Assembly: GCA_026391655.1 (NCBI GenBank)
Contig: JAPLDR010000051.1
Span: 1-36,991 of the forward strand
Length of the DNA stretch: 36,991 nucleotides
Direction: 5' to 3'
Source: Bacteroidia bacterium
Lineage (GTDB): Bacteria > Bacteroidota > Bacteroidia > Bacteroidales > Prolixibacteraceae
This document shows positions 17,823 through 25,217 of this stretch, in pieces. The position numbers and the translations under genes are program-made. Position 1 is the first letter of the stretch, and each line of letters starts with the position of its first letter. The notes under the pieces are model-generated. The model searched no databases, was not told where the DNA came from, and worked only from the letters and a program-made list of their open reading frames with translations.

Positions 17823-18533
17823 TCAGAGGTCACCCGGATTATCGGCGACAATAAGTCGGTATCCCACATTATGAACGCTTTCAATCTTTACCAAAGGATC
17901 TGATTTGAGAAGTTTTCGAAGCCTTGAAATAAAAACATCCATGCTACGGCTCGAAAAGAAATGATCGTTGCCCCACACTGCGTTCAGGATATCCTCCCGT
18001 CGGAGCACCTTATTGCGATGTTCGAGCAGAAATGCAAGCAAAACAGCTTCACGATGGGTAAGATACTGGTGAATCCCGCCCGATGTCAGCCTTAGATTAT
18101 CGGGGGAGAAGGAAAAGTGACCAAACCTGATCAACATATTCTTCGTCTCCTGCCGGAGATGAATTTTACTCCGTTTCAGAAAAACTTCAATTTTAAGAAC
18201 CAGTTCCTCGATGCTGAATGGTTTTGTAATATAATCATCGCCACCTTGTTGCAAACCAAAAATTTTATCTTCACGTGTCGATCGGGCTGTCAAAAAAATG
18301 ATTGGAATCTCTTCGTCAAACTCCCTGATCTTTCGGGCCAACGTAAAACCATCCATCTTGGGAAGCATTACATCAAGGATACATATTTCGTACGATTGAG
18401 AAGCAATTTTTTCGAGCGCAGTTATTCCATCTTCGCAAAAATCAACCGAATAGCCCCTCATCTCAAGATTGTCGCGCGTCACAAACGACAACGTCAGATC
18501 ATCTTCCACATATAAAATTCTTCCCTTACTCAT
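17823..18533 (-). CDS. OmpR/PhoB-family response regulator
   Basis: A 236-residue two-domain regulator. The receiver domain (1-120) has acid pocket Asp11/Asp12, phosphorylation site Asp54 (ILDVMLPKMDG), Thr82 and Lys104. The C-terminal winged-helix DNA-binding domain (about 135-232) has LTHREAVLLAFLLEH, the RSMDVFISRLRKLL recognition helix and VHNVGYRL. Its ATG overlaps the stop of the upstream kinase by one base (TAATG), so the two are translationally coupled. The pair resembles RprX/RprY of Bacteroides in layout and motifs; I would not assign the name from sequence alone. The row of TTTACA boxes upstream of the operon is a candidate target. Confidence 0.95.
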   Translation of the reverse strand: MSKGRILYVEDDLTLSFVTRDNLEMRGYSVDFCEDGITALEKIASQSYEICILDVMLPKMDGFTLARKIREFDEEIPIIFLTARSTREDKIFGLQQGGDDYITKPFSIEELVLKIEVFLKRSKIHLRQETKNMLIRFGHFSFSPDNLRLTSGGIHQYLTHREAVLLAFLLEHRNKVLRREDILNAVWGNDHFFSSRSMDVFISRLRKLLKSDPLVKIESVHNVGYRLIVADNPGDL

Positions 18534-19807
18534 TATCTTTTTTTCTTATCAGGTATTTCTATCACGAAAGTTGCTCCTTTCCTTGGTTCACTTTTCAATC
18601 CGATTTCCCACTGATGGGCGTCACAAATCGTTTTTACATAATACAATCCGAGACCAAATCCCTTCACATTATGAAGATTGCCAGTAGGAATCCGGTAAAA
18701 CTTCTGAAACACGCGACGCTGAAATTCATGACTGATTCCCGGGCCATTGTCACTAATACTAATCATAACGGACTTTTCAGTACGAGCACTCTCAATCGTG
18801 ATAACCGGTTCCTTGCCTGAATATTTCGAAGCATTATCGAGCAGATTGTGAAGGATATTGGTCAGGTGAAGCACATCGGCTTCAATGCAGCCTACTGAAT
18901 CTGACAGATTAGTATTAACGACAAGTTGCCGGTTCGAATTTGCTTTGCAGTTTTCGGCCACCTTAAGTACCAATGCATTCAAATCGACCGTCACCTTGTT
19001 AAGGTGAAAACTATGACTTTCAATTCTGGCTATTTGAAGGATTTTATCGACCTGCTGGTTTAACCGGTTGTTTTCCTGTTTGATCACCGACCCATATGTA
19101 AACAGGCGTGCAGGATCATTGATGATTTCGGGATTCATAATCACATCCGCCGAGATATTGATGCTCGAAATCGGGGTTTTAAATTCGTGGGTCATGTTAT
19201 TGATAAAATCCTTTTGCATTTCCGACAGCCGCTTCTGCTGAAGAATAACAAAAATCGCATAAACGAAGAAAACAATTGCCACGAGCAATAGTCCTATAAA
19301 GAAAAACCAGATGGTCATGTCGCCTGTGATTGTGTTCCGCAGCAACGGGAAGTTGACCCCAAAATAATAGGTGTACTGATCGTACTTTGGGAGATTAATG
19401 GTCTGATTATTAGGCTTAGCTGTGCCGTTTTTTGTCAGGTAATTACCGTACTCCATTTTGTCGGTCTGGCAGTTATAAATGGCGTACTCAAAATCGGTCT
19501 GAAGATTTAACTTGTCAAATTCCGCTTTTAAATAAAACTCAAGGATGTTGGCATCAATCACGCTGTTGATGTCCACTACGAAATAGTTGGAAGAGAGCTG
19601 ACGGACAGGATTAGTGTTCGAAAGCGCCGACTGGTTGTATTTTGTCATTTTTTCGGCAACATTTCTCAATCCGATCAGAACGCTCTGAACAAATTGCTTC
19701 TCCTTTATATTCCATGCATTCTGGAGAAAATACACCTGTATCGAGATAATCCCGAAGATAGCAAGAGCTCCAAGTACAACGACGAACCGAATCTGTTTCT
19801 GACGCAT
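18533..19807 (-). CDS. Membrane sensor histidine kinase
   Basis: A 424-residue kinase with transmembrane helices at about residues 7-29 and 165-190, enclosing a periplasmic sensor domain of about 135 residues with no recognised fold. The cytoplasmic part has HisKA with phospho-accepting His207 (NNMTHEFKTPIS) and a HATPase domain with N-box Asn325, DNGPG at 353-357 and GFGLGL at 383-388. No HAMP or PAS domain is visible between TM2 and HisKA. Its stop codon shares a base with the start of the response regulator. The operon is divergent from the DUF1573 gene across a 220-base spacer holding the TTTACA box array. Confidence 0.95.
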   Translation of the reverse strand: MRQKQIRFVVVLGALAIFGIISIQVYFLQNAWNIKEKQFVQSVLIGLRNVAEKMTKYNQSALSNTNPVRQLSSNYFVVDINSVIDANILEFYLKAEFDKLNLQTDFEYAIYNCQTDKMEYGNYLTKNGTAKPNNQTINLPKYDQYTYYFGVNFPLLRNTITGDMTIWFFFIGLLLVAIVFFVYAIFVILQQKRLSEMQKDFINNMTHEFKTPISSINISADVIMNPEIINDPARLFTYGSVIKQENNRLNQQVDKILQIARIESHSFHLNKVTVDLNALVLKVAENCKANSNRQLVVNTNLSDSVGCIEADVLHLTNILHNLLDNASKYSGKEPVITIESARTEKSVMISISDNGPGISHEFQRRVFQKFYRIPTGNLHNVKGFGLGLYYVKTICDAHQWEIGLKSEPRKGATFVIEIPDKKKR

Positions 19808-19911
19808 TCTAAATTCTGATTAAACAAGATCGTGAATCCTAAACCAAGGATCAGAAAACCTGATTATAAAGACCCGATAAAATTAAGAAAATTACGGAAG
19901 TGCTTCGGCTA

Positions 19912-19959
19912 TTTACATATCGTTTACACACTTTTACATTTCATTTGATTTGTTTTACA
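19912..19959. promoter_or_regulatory. Helically phased TTTACA box array (candidate response-regulator operator)
   Basis: TTTACA occurs at 19912, 19923, 19933 and 19954, and a degenerate TTTGAT at 19944, so successive boxes are 11, 10, 11 and 10 bases apart, one helical turn each. The next step (19965) is TTGAC, which I propose as the -33 element of the DUF1573 promoter. OmpR-family regulators typically bind direct repeats spaced about one turn. The array lies in the spacer between the kinase/regulator operon and DUF1573, so either side, or both, may be controlled. Confidence 0.55.
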
Positions 19960-19964
19960 TTCTA

Positions 19965-19998
19965 TTGACTTCGACACGCAAAAAATATCCCATATTTG
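19965..19998 (+). promoter_or_regulatory. Candidate promoter of the DUF1573 gene
   Basis: TTGAC at 19965-19969, a 21-base spacer and CATATTTG at 19991-19998 match the Bacteroidota -33/-7 pattern with one mismatch in the -7 box. Transcription would start near 20003-20006, which favours the start codon at 20028 over those at 19950 or 20001. Confidence 0.55.
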
Positions 19999-20027
19999 CA
20001 ATGTCTAATAATCAAAATAGTAAAAAG

Positions 20028-20492
20028 ATGAAAAAATTAATTCTTTTATTGGCTCTGCCATTGTTTGTTGCTTTTCATGCAAATGCTCAAACTGTTCCGC
20101 CGCCGCCACCTCCTCCTCCGGTCAATCCTAATGCTCCTGTTGCGAAATGGGATAAGACGGTAAATGACTTTGGAGATATTGCTTATAATATTCCTAAAAC
20201 AGCGGAATTTACTGTGACGAATACCGGGAAAGAGCCGTTAATCATTAGTTCAGTCCAGACTTCTTGCGGTTGCACTAACCCTAAATGGACTCCGGAACCA
20301 GTTCTACCCGGCAAATCCACAATCGTTTCTGCAACTTTTAATGCAGCTTCACAAGGCGCATTTAATAAGACGGTTACAGTTAGAACTAATGCCGATACCA
20401 ACCCTGTGTATCTGTTTATCAAAGGAAACGTGCTTCCGGCTCCTGCTCCTGCTCCTGCTCCGACGGCAGCGGCAGCACCAACTACAAAATAA
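20028..20492 (+). CDS. Exported DUF1573 protein with Pro-rich linker
   Basis: A 154-residue protein from the ATG at 20028. Two in-frame ATGs upstream would put polar residues before the signal peptide and fall at or before the predicted transcription start. The signal peptide is MKKLILLLALPLFVAFHANAQ, followed by eight consecutive prolines (residues 24-31). The DUF1573 Ig-like domain (about 38-130) has FGDIAYN, FTVTNTGKEPLIISSVQTSC, GCTNPKW and FNAASQGAFNKTVTVRTNAD. The tail is PAPAPAPA-type, encoded by a GCTCCT hexamer repeated about four times (20439-20462). DUF1573 proteins are common in Bacteroidota and are thought to be periplasmic or envelope proteins of unknown role. A terminator follows, so it is probably monocistronic. 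Confidence 0.9.
   Translation: MKKLILLLALPLFVAFHANAQTVPPPPPPPPVNPNAPVAKWDKTVNDFGDIAYNIPKTAEFTVTNTGKEPLIISSVQTSCGCTNPKWTPEPVLPGKSTIVSATFNAASQGAFNKTVTVRTNADTNPVYLFIKGNVLPAPAPAPAPTAAAAPTTK
20439..20462 (+). repeat. In-frame GCTCCT hexamer repeat
   Basis: Three GCTCCT units plus one GCTCCG encode the Ala-Pro tail of the DUF1573 protein. Gain or loss of units keeps the frame and would only change tail length. Confidence 0.75.
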
Positions 20493-20512
20493 TCCGGCAG
20501 TATTCCGGTTTG

Positions 20513-20550
20513 AAGGTGAAGTCTTGTCGAAAGATTTCACCTTTTTTATT
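20513..20550 (+). terminator. Intrinsic terminator after DUF1573
   Basis: A 12-bp stem with one G-U pair (20513-20524 with 20532-20543), a 7-base loop and a following run of T, 21 bases past the DUF1573 stop. Confidence 0.85.
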
Positions 20551-20645
20551 TAAACAAAAGACTGATTTTTCGTAATCATATAATAACCCCGGTTTGAGGT
20601 TGTTAATATCAAATCGTTAAATATTGTTTTGGAAATCCAAATCAC

Positions 20646-20676
20646 TTTTTCGATGTGCCTAAATAACCTACTTTTG
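20646..20676 (+). promoter_or_regulatory. Candidate promoter of gpmI
   Basis: A perfect -7 box TACTTTTG at 20669-20676 is preceded at 18 bases by a T-rich element (20646-20650). It lies 37 bases before the gpmI start. Confidence 0.6.
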
Positions 20677-20713
20677 CCGGGATTTTTTACTGTTAATTCA
20701 ATTAAATACAGAT

Positions 20714-22246
20714 ATGGCAGATATTCAAAAAACAATGCTGATGATCCTCGATGGATGGGGTATTGGCGACAAATCAGTTTCGGACGCAATCTCTTCGACT
20801 CCAACTCCTTTTATCAGCTCTTTATACGAAAAATATCCACATAGCCAACTGCTCGCAAGCGGCGAAAACGTTGGTCTACCCGACGGGCAAATGGGAAACT
20901 CTGAAGTAGGTCACCTAAATCTTGGCGCCGGCCGTGTCCTGTATCAGGATCTGGTAAAGATCAATAAAGCAATCAGAGAGAAAACATTGTGGAGCAATCT
21001 CCAGATTCTGAAAGCATACAATTATGCCAAAGAGAACAATAAACAAGTGCATTTGATAGGACTGATCGGTCCAGGCGGAGTACATGCCCTTAGTTTACAC
21101 ATGATTGCACTTGCACAGATTGCTACAGAATTAGGTTTGGAAAAGATTTTTGTCCACGGTCTTACCGACGGACGCGACACAGACCCACGTTCGGCTTACG
21201 AATTTGTGCAGGAAGATCTTAAAGCGCTTGAAAATACGAATGCGAAGTTTGCCTCACTGATCGGACGCTATTACGGGATGGATCGCGACACCAACTGGAA
21301 TCGTGTAAAACTGGCCTACGACATGCTTACAAAAGCGGTGGGTAGAAAACGGAACGATGTACTTGCTGCTATTCAGGAGTCATATGATGAAGGCATTACC
21401 GACGAATTCATCAAACCAATCGTTTTTACAGACAATCAGGATCAGCCGCTTGCAACCATCAAAGAGGGCGATGTGGTGATCTGTTTCAACTATCGCACCG
21501 ACCGTTTGCGTGAACTTACCATCGTCTTCACACAAGATAATCATGCAGAACAAGGGATGCATACAATACCGCTGGAATGGTACACAATGACTAACTACAA
21601 ATCGTCATTCAAAGGGATTAATGTTATTTTTAACAAGGAAAATGTTCAGAATACAATGGGTGAAACGGTTTCGAAAGCGGGATTTAAGCAGATCAGAATA
21701 GCTGAAACAGAGAAATATGCACACGTAACATTCTTCTTTTCCGGCGGTCGCGAAACCGAATTTCCAGACGAAAAGCGTATTCTGATTCCCTCACCCAAAG
21801 TTGCAACTTACGATCTTCAGCCCGAAATGTCGGCATATTTGGTAAAAGATGCCATTGTGGCTGAAATCAAGGCAAAAAGTGCCGATTTTATCTGCCTGAA
21901 CTTTGCCAATGGCGACATGGTCGGGCACACGGGTGTTTACACCGCCATTCAAGCTGCTGTTAAAGCAATTGATCAATGTGTAAATGAGGTTGTTACAGCT
22001 GCTCGTGCCAACAATTACGATGTGGTAATCATTGCTGATCATGGGAATGCCGACTTTGCCATCAATGCCGATGGCAGCGAAAATACGGCCCATTCATTAA
22101 ATCCTGTTCCTTTCATCTGGGTAACAGACCATACCAACGCCAAAGTTTCCGATGGGATACTGGCTGATGTAGCGCCTACACTACTTTCAATCATGGGATT
22201 GGCTATTCCGTTGGATATGACAGGGAAAGTGTTGATTGAAAAATAA
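20714..22246 (+). CDS. gpmI: 2,3-bisphosphoglycerate-independent phosphoglycerate mutase
   Basis: Interconverts 3- and 2-phosphoglycerate in glycolysis and gluconeogenesis. At 510 residues it has the standard length for this manganese-dependent alkaline-phosphatase-superfamily enzyme. The metal-binding Asp13 (LDGWGIGD) and the phosphoserine nucleophile Ser63 ([15 protein letters not shown]) are present. Further family blocks are [52 protein letters not shown] and IADHGNAD, the last two carrying the second-metal ligands. It starts 37 bases after a good promoter. The DUF3109 gene begins one base after its stop. Confidence 0.98.
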   Translation: MADIQKTMLMILDGWGIGDKSVSDAISSTPTPFISSLYEKYPHSQLLASGENVGLPDGQMGNSEVGHLNLGAGRVLYQDLVKINKAIREKTLWSNLQILKAYNYAKENNKQVHLIGLIGPGGVHALSLHMIALAQIATELGLEKIFVHGLTDGRDTDPRSAYEFVQEDLKALENTNAKFASLIGRYYGMDRDTNWNRVKLAYDMLTKAVGRKRNDVLAAIQESYDEGITDEFIKPIVFTDNQDQPLATIKEGDVVICFNYRTDRLRELTIVFTQDNHAEQGMHTIPLEWYTMTNYKSSFKGINVIFNKENVQNTMGETVSKAGFKQIRIAETEKYAHVTFFFSGGRETEFPDEKRILIPSPKVATYDLQPEMSAYLVKDAIVAEIKAKSADFICLNFANGDMVGHTGVYTAIQAAVKAIDQCVNEVVTAARANNYDVVIIADHGNADFAINADGSENTAHSLNPVPFIWVTDHTNAKVSDGILADVAPTLLSIMGLAIPLDMTGKVLIEK

Positions 22247-22247
22247 T

Positions 22248-22820
22248 ATGCTGCAAATAGGAAAAACCATCATCAGTCTGGACGTTATTCAGAAAGAGTT
22301 CTGCTGTGATTTGGATAAATGCAAAGGAGGTTGCTGTGTCGACGGCGACAGTGGTGCACCGATAACTCCTGAAGAGGCGCAACTAATCGAAAAGATGTAT
22401 CCCGATTTTGAGGAATATCTTACAGATCAGAACAAAGCCGAGATCAAAAAACAGGGTTTCTCGGTCACTGATGGTGATGGAGATCTGGTCACCCCGATCG
22501 TTGGGAGTAATGAATGTGTTTATACTTACACTGATGATTCAGACATTACCAAATGCGCTATCGAAAAAGCATATTTCGAGAAGCATATCGCTTTCCGTAA
22601 ACCGGTTTCCTGCCACCTCTTCCCAATTCGTGTAACCGAATATAAACGATTCGATGCTGTTAATTATCAGCAATTAGACATCTGTAAATCAGGAAGAGAA
22701 TGCGGGAAAAGTAATGGCATACCGATGTGGCAATACCTCAGAGAACCACTTATCCGCAAATATGGCCAGGAGTGGTACAAGGATTTCACCTATGCTGCTG
22801 AAAATCTAAAGGAAGAATAA
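22248..22820 (+). CDS. DUF3109 cysteine-rich protein
   Basis: A 190-residue cytoplasmic protein of the DUF3109 family, conserved in Bacteroidota. The N-terminus has EFCCDLDKCKGGCCVDGDSG (Cys19, 20, 25, 29 and 30). Further cysteines occur in ECVYTY, TKCAIEKAYF, PVSCHLFPIR and CKSGRECGKSNG. The spacing suggests an iron-sulfur or zinc site, related to the CxxxCxxCC-type proteins; this is inference. The start is taken as ATG 22248 rather than the TTG at 22236, which would overlap gpmI; the ATG follows the gpmI stop by one base, arguing for coupled translation. The role is unknown. Confidence 0.92.
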   Translation: MLQIGKTIISLDVIQKEFCCDLDKCKGGCCVDGDSGAPITPEEAQLIEKMYPDFEEYLTDQNKAEIKKQGFSVTDGDGDLVTPIVGSNECVYTYTDDSDITKCAIEKAYFEKHIAFRKPVSCHLFPIRVTEYKRFDAVNYQQLDICKSGRECGKSNGIPMWQYLREPLIRKYGQEWYKDFTYAAENLKEE

Positions 22821-22885
22821 CAGCAAAATATTGTCAACAACAAGAAATTTCAGTGTATACTCAAACTATATCCCGATTGAAAATT

Positions 22886-22920
22886 CAGCCAGCTGCTTGT
22901 TGCCAGTAGCCAGTCGCTAA
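22886..22920. repeat. GCCAGT-word intergenic repeat
   Basis: A short run of words such as CAGCCAGCTGC, TTGCCAGTAGCCAGTCGC lies in the spacer between the DUF3109 gene and the convergent sugar-binding protein. It belongs to the word family also seen at 28905, 28991, 29787, 29921 and 33650-33748. Confidence 0.5.
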
Positions 22921-22978
22921 TTATAAAGCTTTGTAAAAGACAGTGTATTTTTTTATCTCCATCCTTCGTTATGGAACC

Positions 22979-23950
22979 TTAATTCCCCTCTGCCACCACC
23001 GTCATTTCGATATTTCCTTCATTAACGGCTACAGCATCAACCAGATAAGAAGGCACAAGCCTATCCCCGTTACTGATCGTGGAAATATAAATGTCAGCTG
23101 GCTCACCTTTGGCCAGATGCATCGCAAGTTCTGCGGCAGTTGATGCCATTGTTTTGATCCTTTTGAGTACCGTCACTGATTGGTTTCCTTTTATGATCTG
23201 TTGGATATTAGGCAAATCAGCATCCTGTCCAGCTACGGCAACTTTTCCAGCCAATCCCCTCTCTTTCAGTGCCTTAATCGCTCCGATTGCCATGGCATCA
23301 TTTCCACAGATGATTGCATCGAGCTTATTTGCTGTACTATCCAAACCGGCAATTGCCAGCCGATATCCTTCATTTGCCGTCCAGGCGTTGGCAAATTGTC
23401 TGAATGCAATTTTTATCTCACCACGTTCGGCTAAAGGTTGTAATATATTCATCTGCCCAATATAGATCATACGGCTGTTGTTATCGTTTGGAGGTCCGCC
23501 AAGCAGTGCATAATTTCCTTTCGGTTTCACTTTTGAAAGGTATCCGGCCTGAATTTCGCCTATCCTCACATTGTCTGTAGATACATAGTAATCTAACCTG
23601 CAATTATTAATCAACCGGTCATAGGCAATTACTTGTATTTCATTATCATGGGCCAGGTTAACAATCCGCGCTGCAGTCGACTGATCAACAGGAATGACAA
23701 CCAGAACCTTTACGCCTTCTTTGATCAGCTCCCTGGCCTGCTCAAATTGTTTATCAGCATTATTGTCAGCGACTTTAACCAAAGGAACTCCATGTAATTG
23801 TTTTACTGCATCGACAAAATACTTCTGGTCGTTTTGCCAACGCTGAGTTTCGAAACTGTGAACAAGCAACCCAATTTTTGGATGTTTGTTTGCACAACCG
23901 GCAAAGATTAACCCTGCCAGCAGAAATAACGAGAAAATCGTAGTTCTCAT
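22979..23950 (-). CDS. Sugar-binding lipoprotein (type 1 periplasmic binding protein, xylose/ribose-like)
   Basis: A 323-residue lipoprotein: signal MRTTIFSLFLLAGLIFAGC with lipid-modified Cys19. The mature part is a two-lobed type 1 periplasmic-binding fold close to the XylF group: IGLLVHSFETQRWQNDQKYF, ARELIKEGVKVLVVIPVDQS, AYDRLINNCRLDYYVSTDN, YALLGGPPNDNNS, DAIICGNDAMAIGAIKAL and VAVAGQDADLPNIQQI. The Arg, Asp and Asn residues of these motifs normally hydrogen-bond a pentose. No ABC transporter ATPase or permease is encoded nearby, so it may act with a distant transporter or as a sensor component; that is inference. It is convergent with the DUF3109 gene. Confidence 0.93.
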   Translation of the reverse strand: MRTTIFSLFLLAGLIFAGCANKHPKIGLLVHSFETQRWQNDQKYFVDAVKQLHGVPLVKVADNNADKQFEQARELIKEGVKVLVVIPVDQSTAARIVNLAHDNEIQVIAYDRLINNCRLDYYVSTDNVRIGEIQAGYLSKVKPKGNYALLGGPPNDNNSRMIYIGQMNILQPLAERGEIKIAFRQFANAWTANEGYRLAIAGLDSTANKLDAIICGNDAMAIGAIKALKERGLAGKVAVAGQDADLPNIQQIIKGNQSVTVLKRIKTMASTAAELAMHLAKGEPADIYISTISNGDRLVPSYLVDAVAVNEGNIEMTVVAEGN

Positions 23951-24256
23951 CTGAAATTTGATTTTTGAAGGTCAGTACGAACTCCCCGACTCCAGTGTTT
24001 GCCCGGTGGCGATCTGCATCAAAACAAACATTTCAAACGGAGTATTGGCTAAAGCCGGATCGTTTTCTGACGTTTGGATTTAATAATTACAGCAAATCAA
24101 TTATAATCAATTACTTATGCCATAACAGCAGGAAGCAGAATCAGATTTGGGTAAGTATTGAAGCTCAGTAGTTAATCAAAATTACAGAACAATCCTGAGA
24201 AAAGGAAAGTTTTAGCGAAAAATATTTCACCCGAAAATAATTTGTTTTTTTTAAGG

Positions 24257-24274
24257 CTCCCGCACCTGCGGGAG
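24257..24274. repeat. GC-rich hairpin
   Basis: CTCCCGC, loop ACCT, GCGGGAG: a perfect 7-bp stem in an AT-rich spacer, directly abutting copy 2 of the 31-bp repeat. No T-run follows on the minus strand, so it does not look like a normal terminator for the HD gene. Confidence 0.65.
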
Positions 24275-24305
24275 AATTCGTCCCGATCAATCGGAACTCG
24301 TTTCA
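24275..24305. repeat. 31-bp palindromic dispersed repeat, copy 2
   Basis: Matches the copy at 16517-16547 at 28 of 31 positions, including the GTCCCGATCAATC core. Two non-coding copies 7.8 kb apart suggest a small dispersed palindromic element in this genome. Confidence 0.7.
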
Positions 24306-24310
24306 GAAAT

Positions 24311-24370
24311 TCATTCCATTACATTCCATTACATTCCATTACATTCCATTACATTCCATTACATTCCATT
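24311..24370. repeat. 10-bp tandem repeat array (ACATTCCATT x 6) forming the 3' end of the HD gene
   Basis: Five exact ACATTCCATT units (24321-24370) and one unit with a first-base change (24311-24320). The HD hydrolase gene reads into the array on the minus strand and stops inside it at 24339-24341. TAA occurs once per unit and the unit length is not a multiple of three, so every reading frame meets a stop within about 30 bases. Confidence 0.9.
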
Positions 24371-24998
24371 CTGTATAAAACTGATCGAGAAACCGGAGCA
24401 TAAATTCATGTCGTTGTTCGGCAAGAGCTCTCCCTGAGGTTGTTTGCATCTGATCCTTTAATAATAACAGTTTTTCGTAAAAATGGTTGATCGTTGGAGC
24501 ATTACTTTTTTTATAGTTTTCGAAATCGGTATGCATCTCAGGTGGAATTCCAGGATCATAAATACCGCGTCCCCGACTCCCACCATAAGCAAACGTCCGC
24601 GCAATCCCAATGGCACCAATAGCATCAAGTCTGTCGGCATCCTGCAACACCTTACACTCCAGATCATTAGTTGAAGTATTGACACCAGCGCCTTTAAAAC
24701 TCACCCCTTCGATGATTGTTGAAATCCTCTCTATTATTTGAGGCTCAACGCTATTACTTCGGAGCCAATTTTTGGCTTTTTGTTCTTCAGTCCCGTTCCC
24801 GGCGAGCTTCCAATCGTCAATATCGTGCAGCAAGGCGGCCAGTTCAACCAGAAACAGGTCGGCGCCCTCCGATTTGGCGATCATCAATCCCAATGTTCTT
24901 ACACGATGGATGTGCCACCAATCATGCCCTGATGAATCGCCTTCAAGAATAGATTTCACAAAAATTTCAGTCTTCTCAAGTAATATATCTCTCTTCAC
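24339..24998 (-). CDS. HD-domain phosphohydrolase (YedJ-like)
   Basis: A 219-residue soluble protein with the HD metal-dependent phosphohydrolase signature: HDWWHIHRV (His25, Asp26, His31), the central LLHDIDDWK (His58, Asp59) and LQDADRLDAIGAIGIARTF, which supplies the last Asp. The block FAYGGSRGRGIYDPGIPPEM matches the YedJ/uncharacterised HD hydrolase group. A nucleotide or phosphate-ester substrate is likely but not known. The final residues NVMECNGM are encoded by the 10-bp tandem array, so the natural C-terminus has been replaced or extended by repeat sequence. It is divergent from hydG. Confidence 0.93.
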   Translation of the reverse strand: MKRDILLEKTEIFVKSILEGDSSGHDWWHIHRVRTLGLMIAKSEGADLFLVELAALLHDIDDWKLAGNGTEEQKAKNWLRSNSVEPQIIERISTIIEGVSFKGAGVNTSTNDLECKVLQDADRLDAIGAIGIARTFAYGGSRGRGIYDPGIPPEMHTDFENYKKSNAPTINHFYEKLLLLKDQMQTTSGRALAEQRHEFMLRFLDQFYTEWNVMECNGM

Positions 24999-25191
24999 AA
25001 ATTACAGATTTATAGATTAATACAACTAATTAAACAATTCATCAGCGTATTAAAAATTTCCTTCAAACAGATAAAAATTAAAACTCTGAAAATTACGCTG
25101 AAGGTATGAAAAGAACAATACAAGATAAATAGTAAATATGCCTTTTCACCATTTTTAAGATTAAAAATTAACCAAACGGTGTCGATTTGGC

Positions 25192-25199
25192 TATATTTG
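25192..25199 (+). promoter_or_regulatory. -7 promoter box of hydG
   Basis: TATATTTG matches the TAnnTTTG consensus exactly, 18 bases before the ATG at 25218. The -33 element is weak. It decides the start, since a start at 25179 would lie upstream of transcription initiation. Confidence 0.6.
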
Positions 25200-25217
25200 T
25201 GGTTGAAAGAATTAGAA

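Larger units (their letters stand above)
23951..24338. other. Repeat-bearing spacer between sugar-binding protein and HD hydrolase
   Basis: I find no convincing gene in these 388 bases; the one open frame (23965-24171) has no family-like sequence. It contains a CTCCCGC/GCGGGAG hairpin (24257-24274), the second copy of the 31-bp palindromic repeat (24275-24305) and the start of the 10-bp tandem array. Confidence 0.6.

Noticed and set aside
13268-19807. Signalling block as a complete phosphorelay with a dedicated output
   Set aside because: No Hpt protein or output gene is linked to the hybrid kinase, and the OmpR-type regulator already has its own coupled kinase.
23965-24171. Plus-strand open frame of 68 residues
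   Set aside because: No family-like sequence, no ribosome-binding site or promoter support, and it lies in a repeat-bearing spacer.
24311-24370. CRISPR-like array
   Set aside because: The units are 10 bp and directly adjacent, with no spacers and no cas genes.
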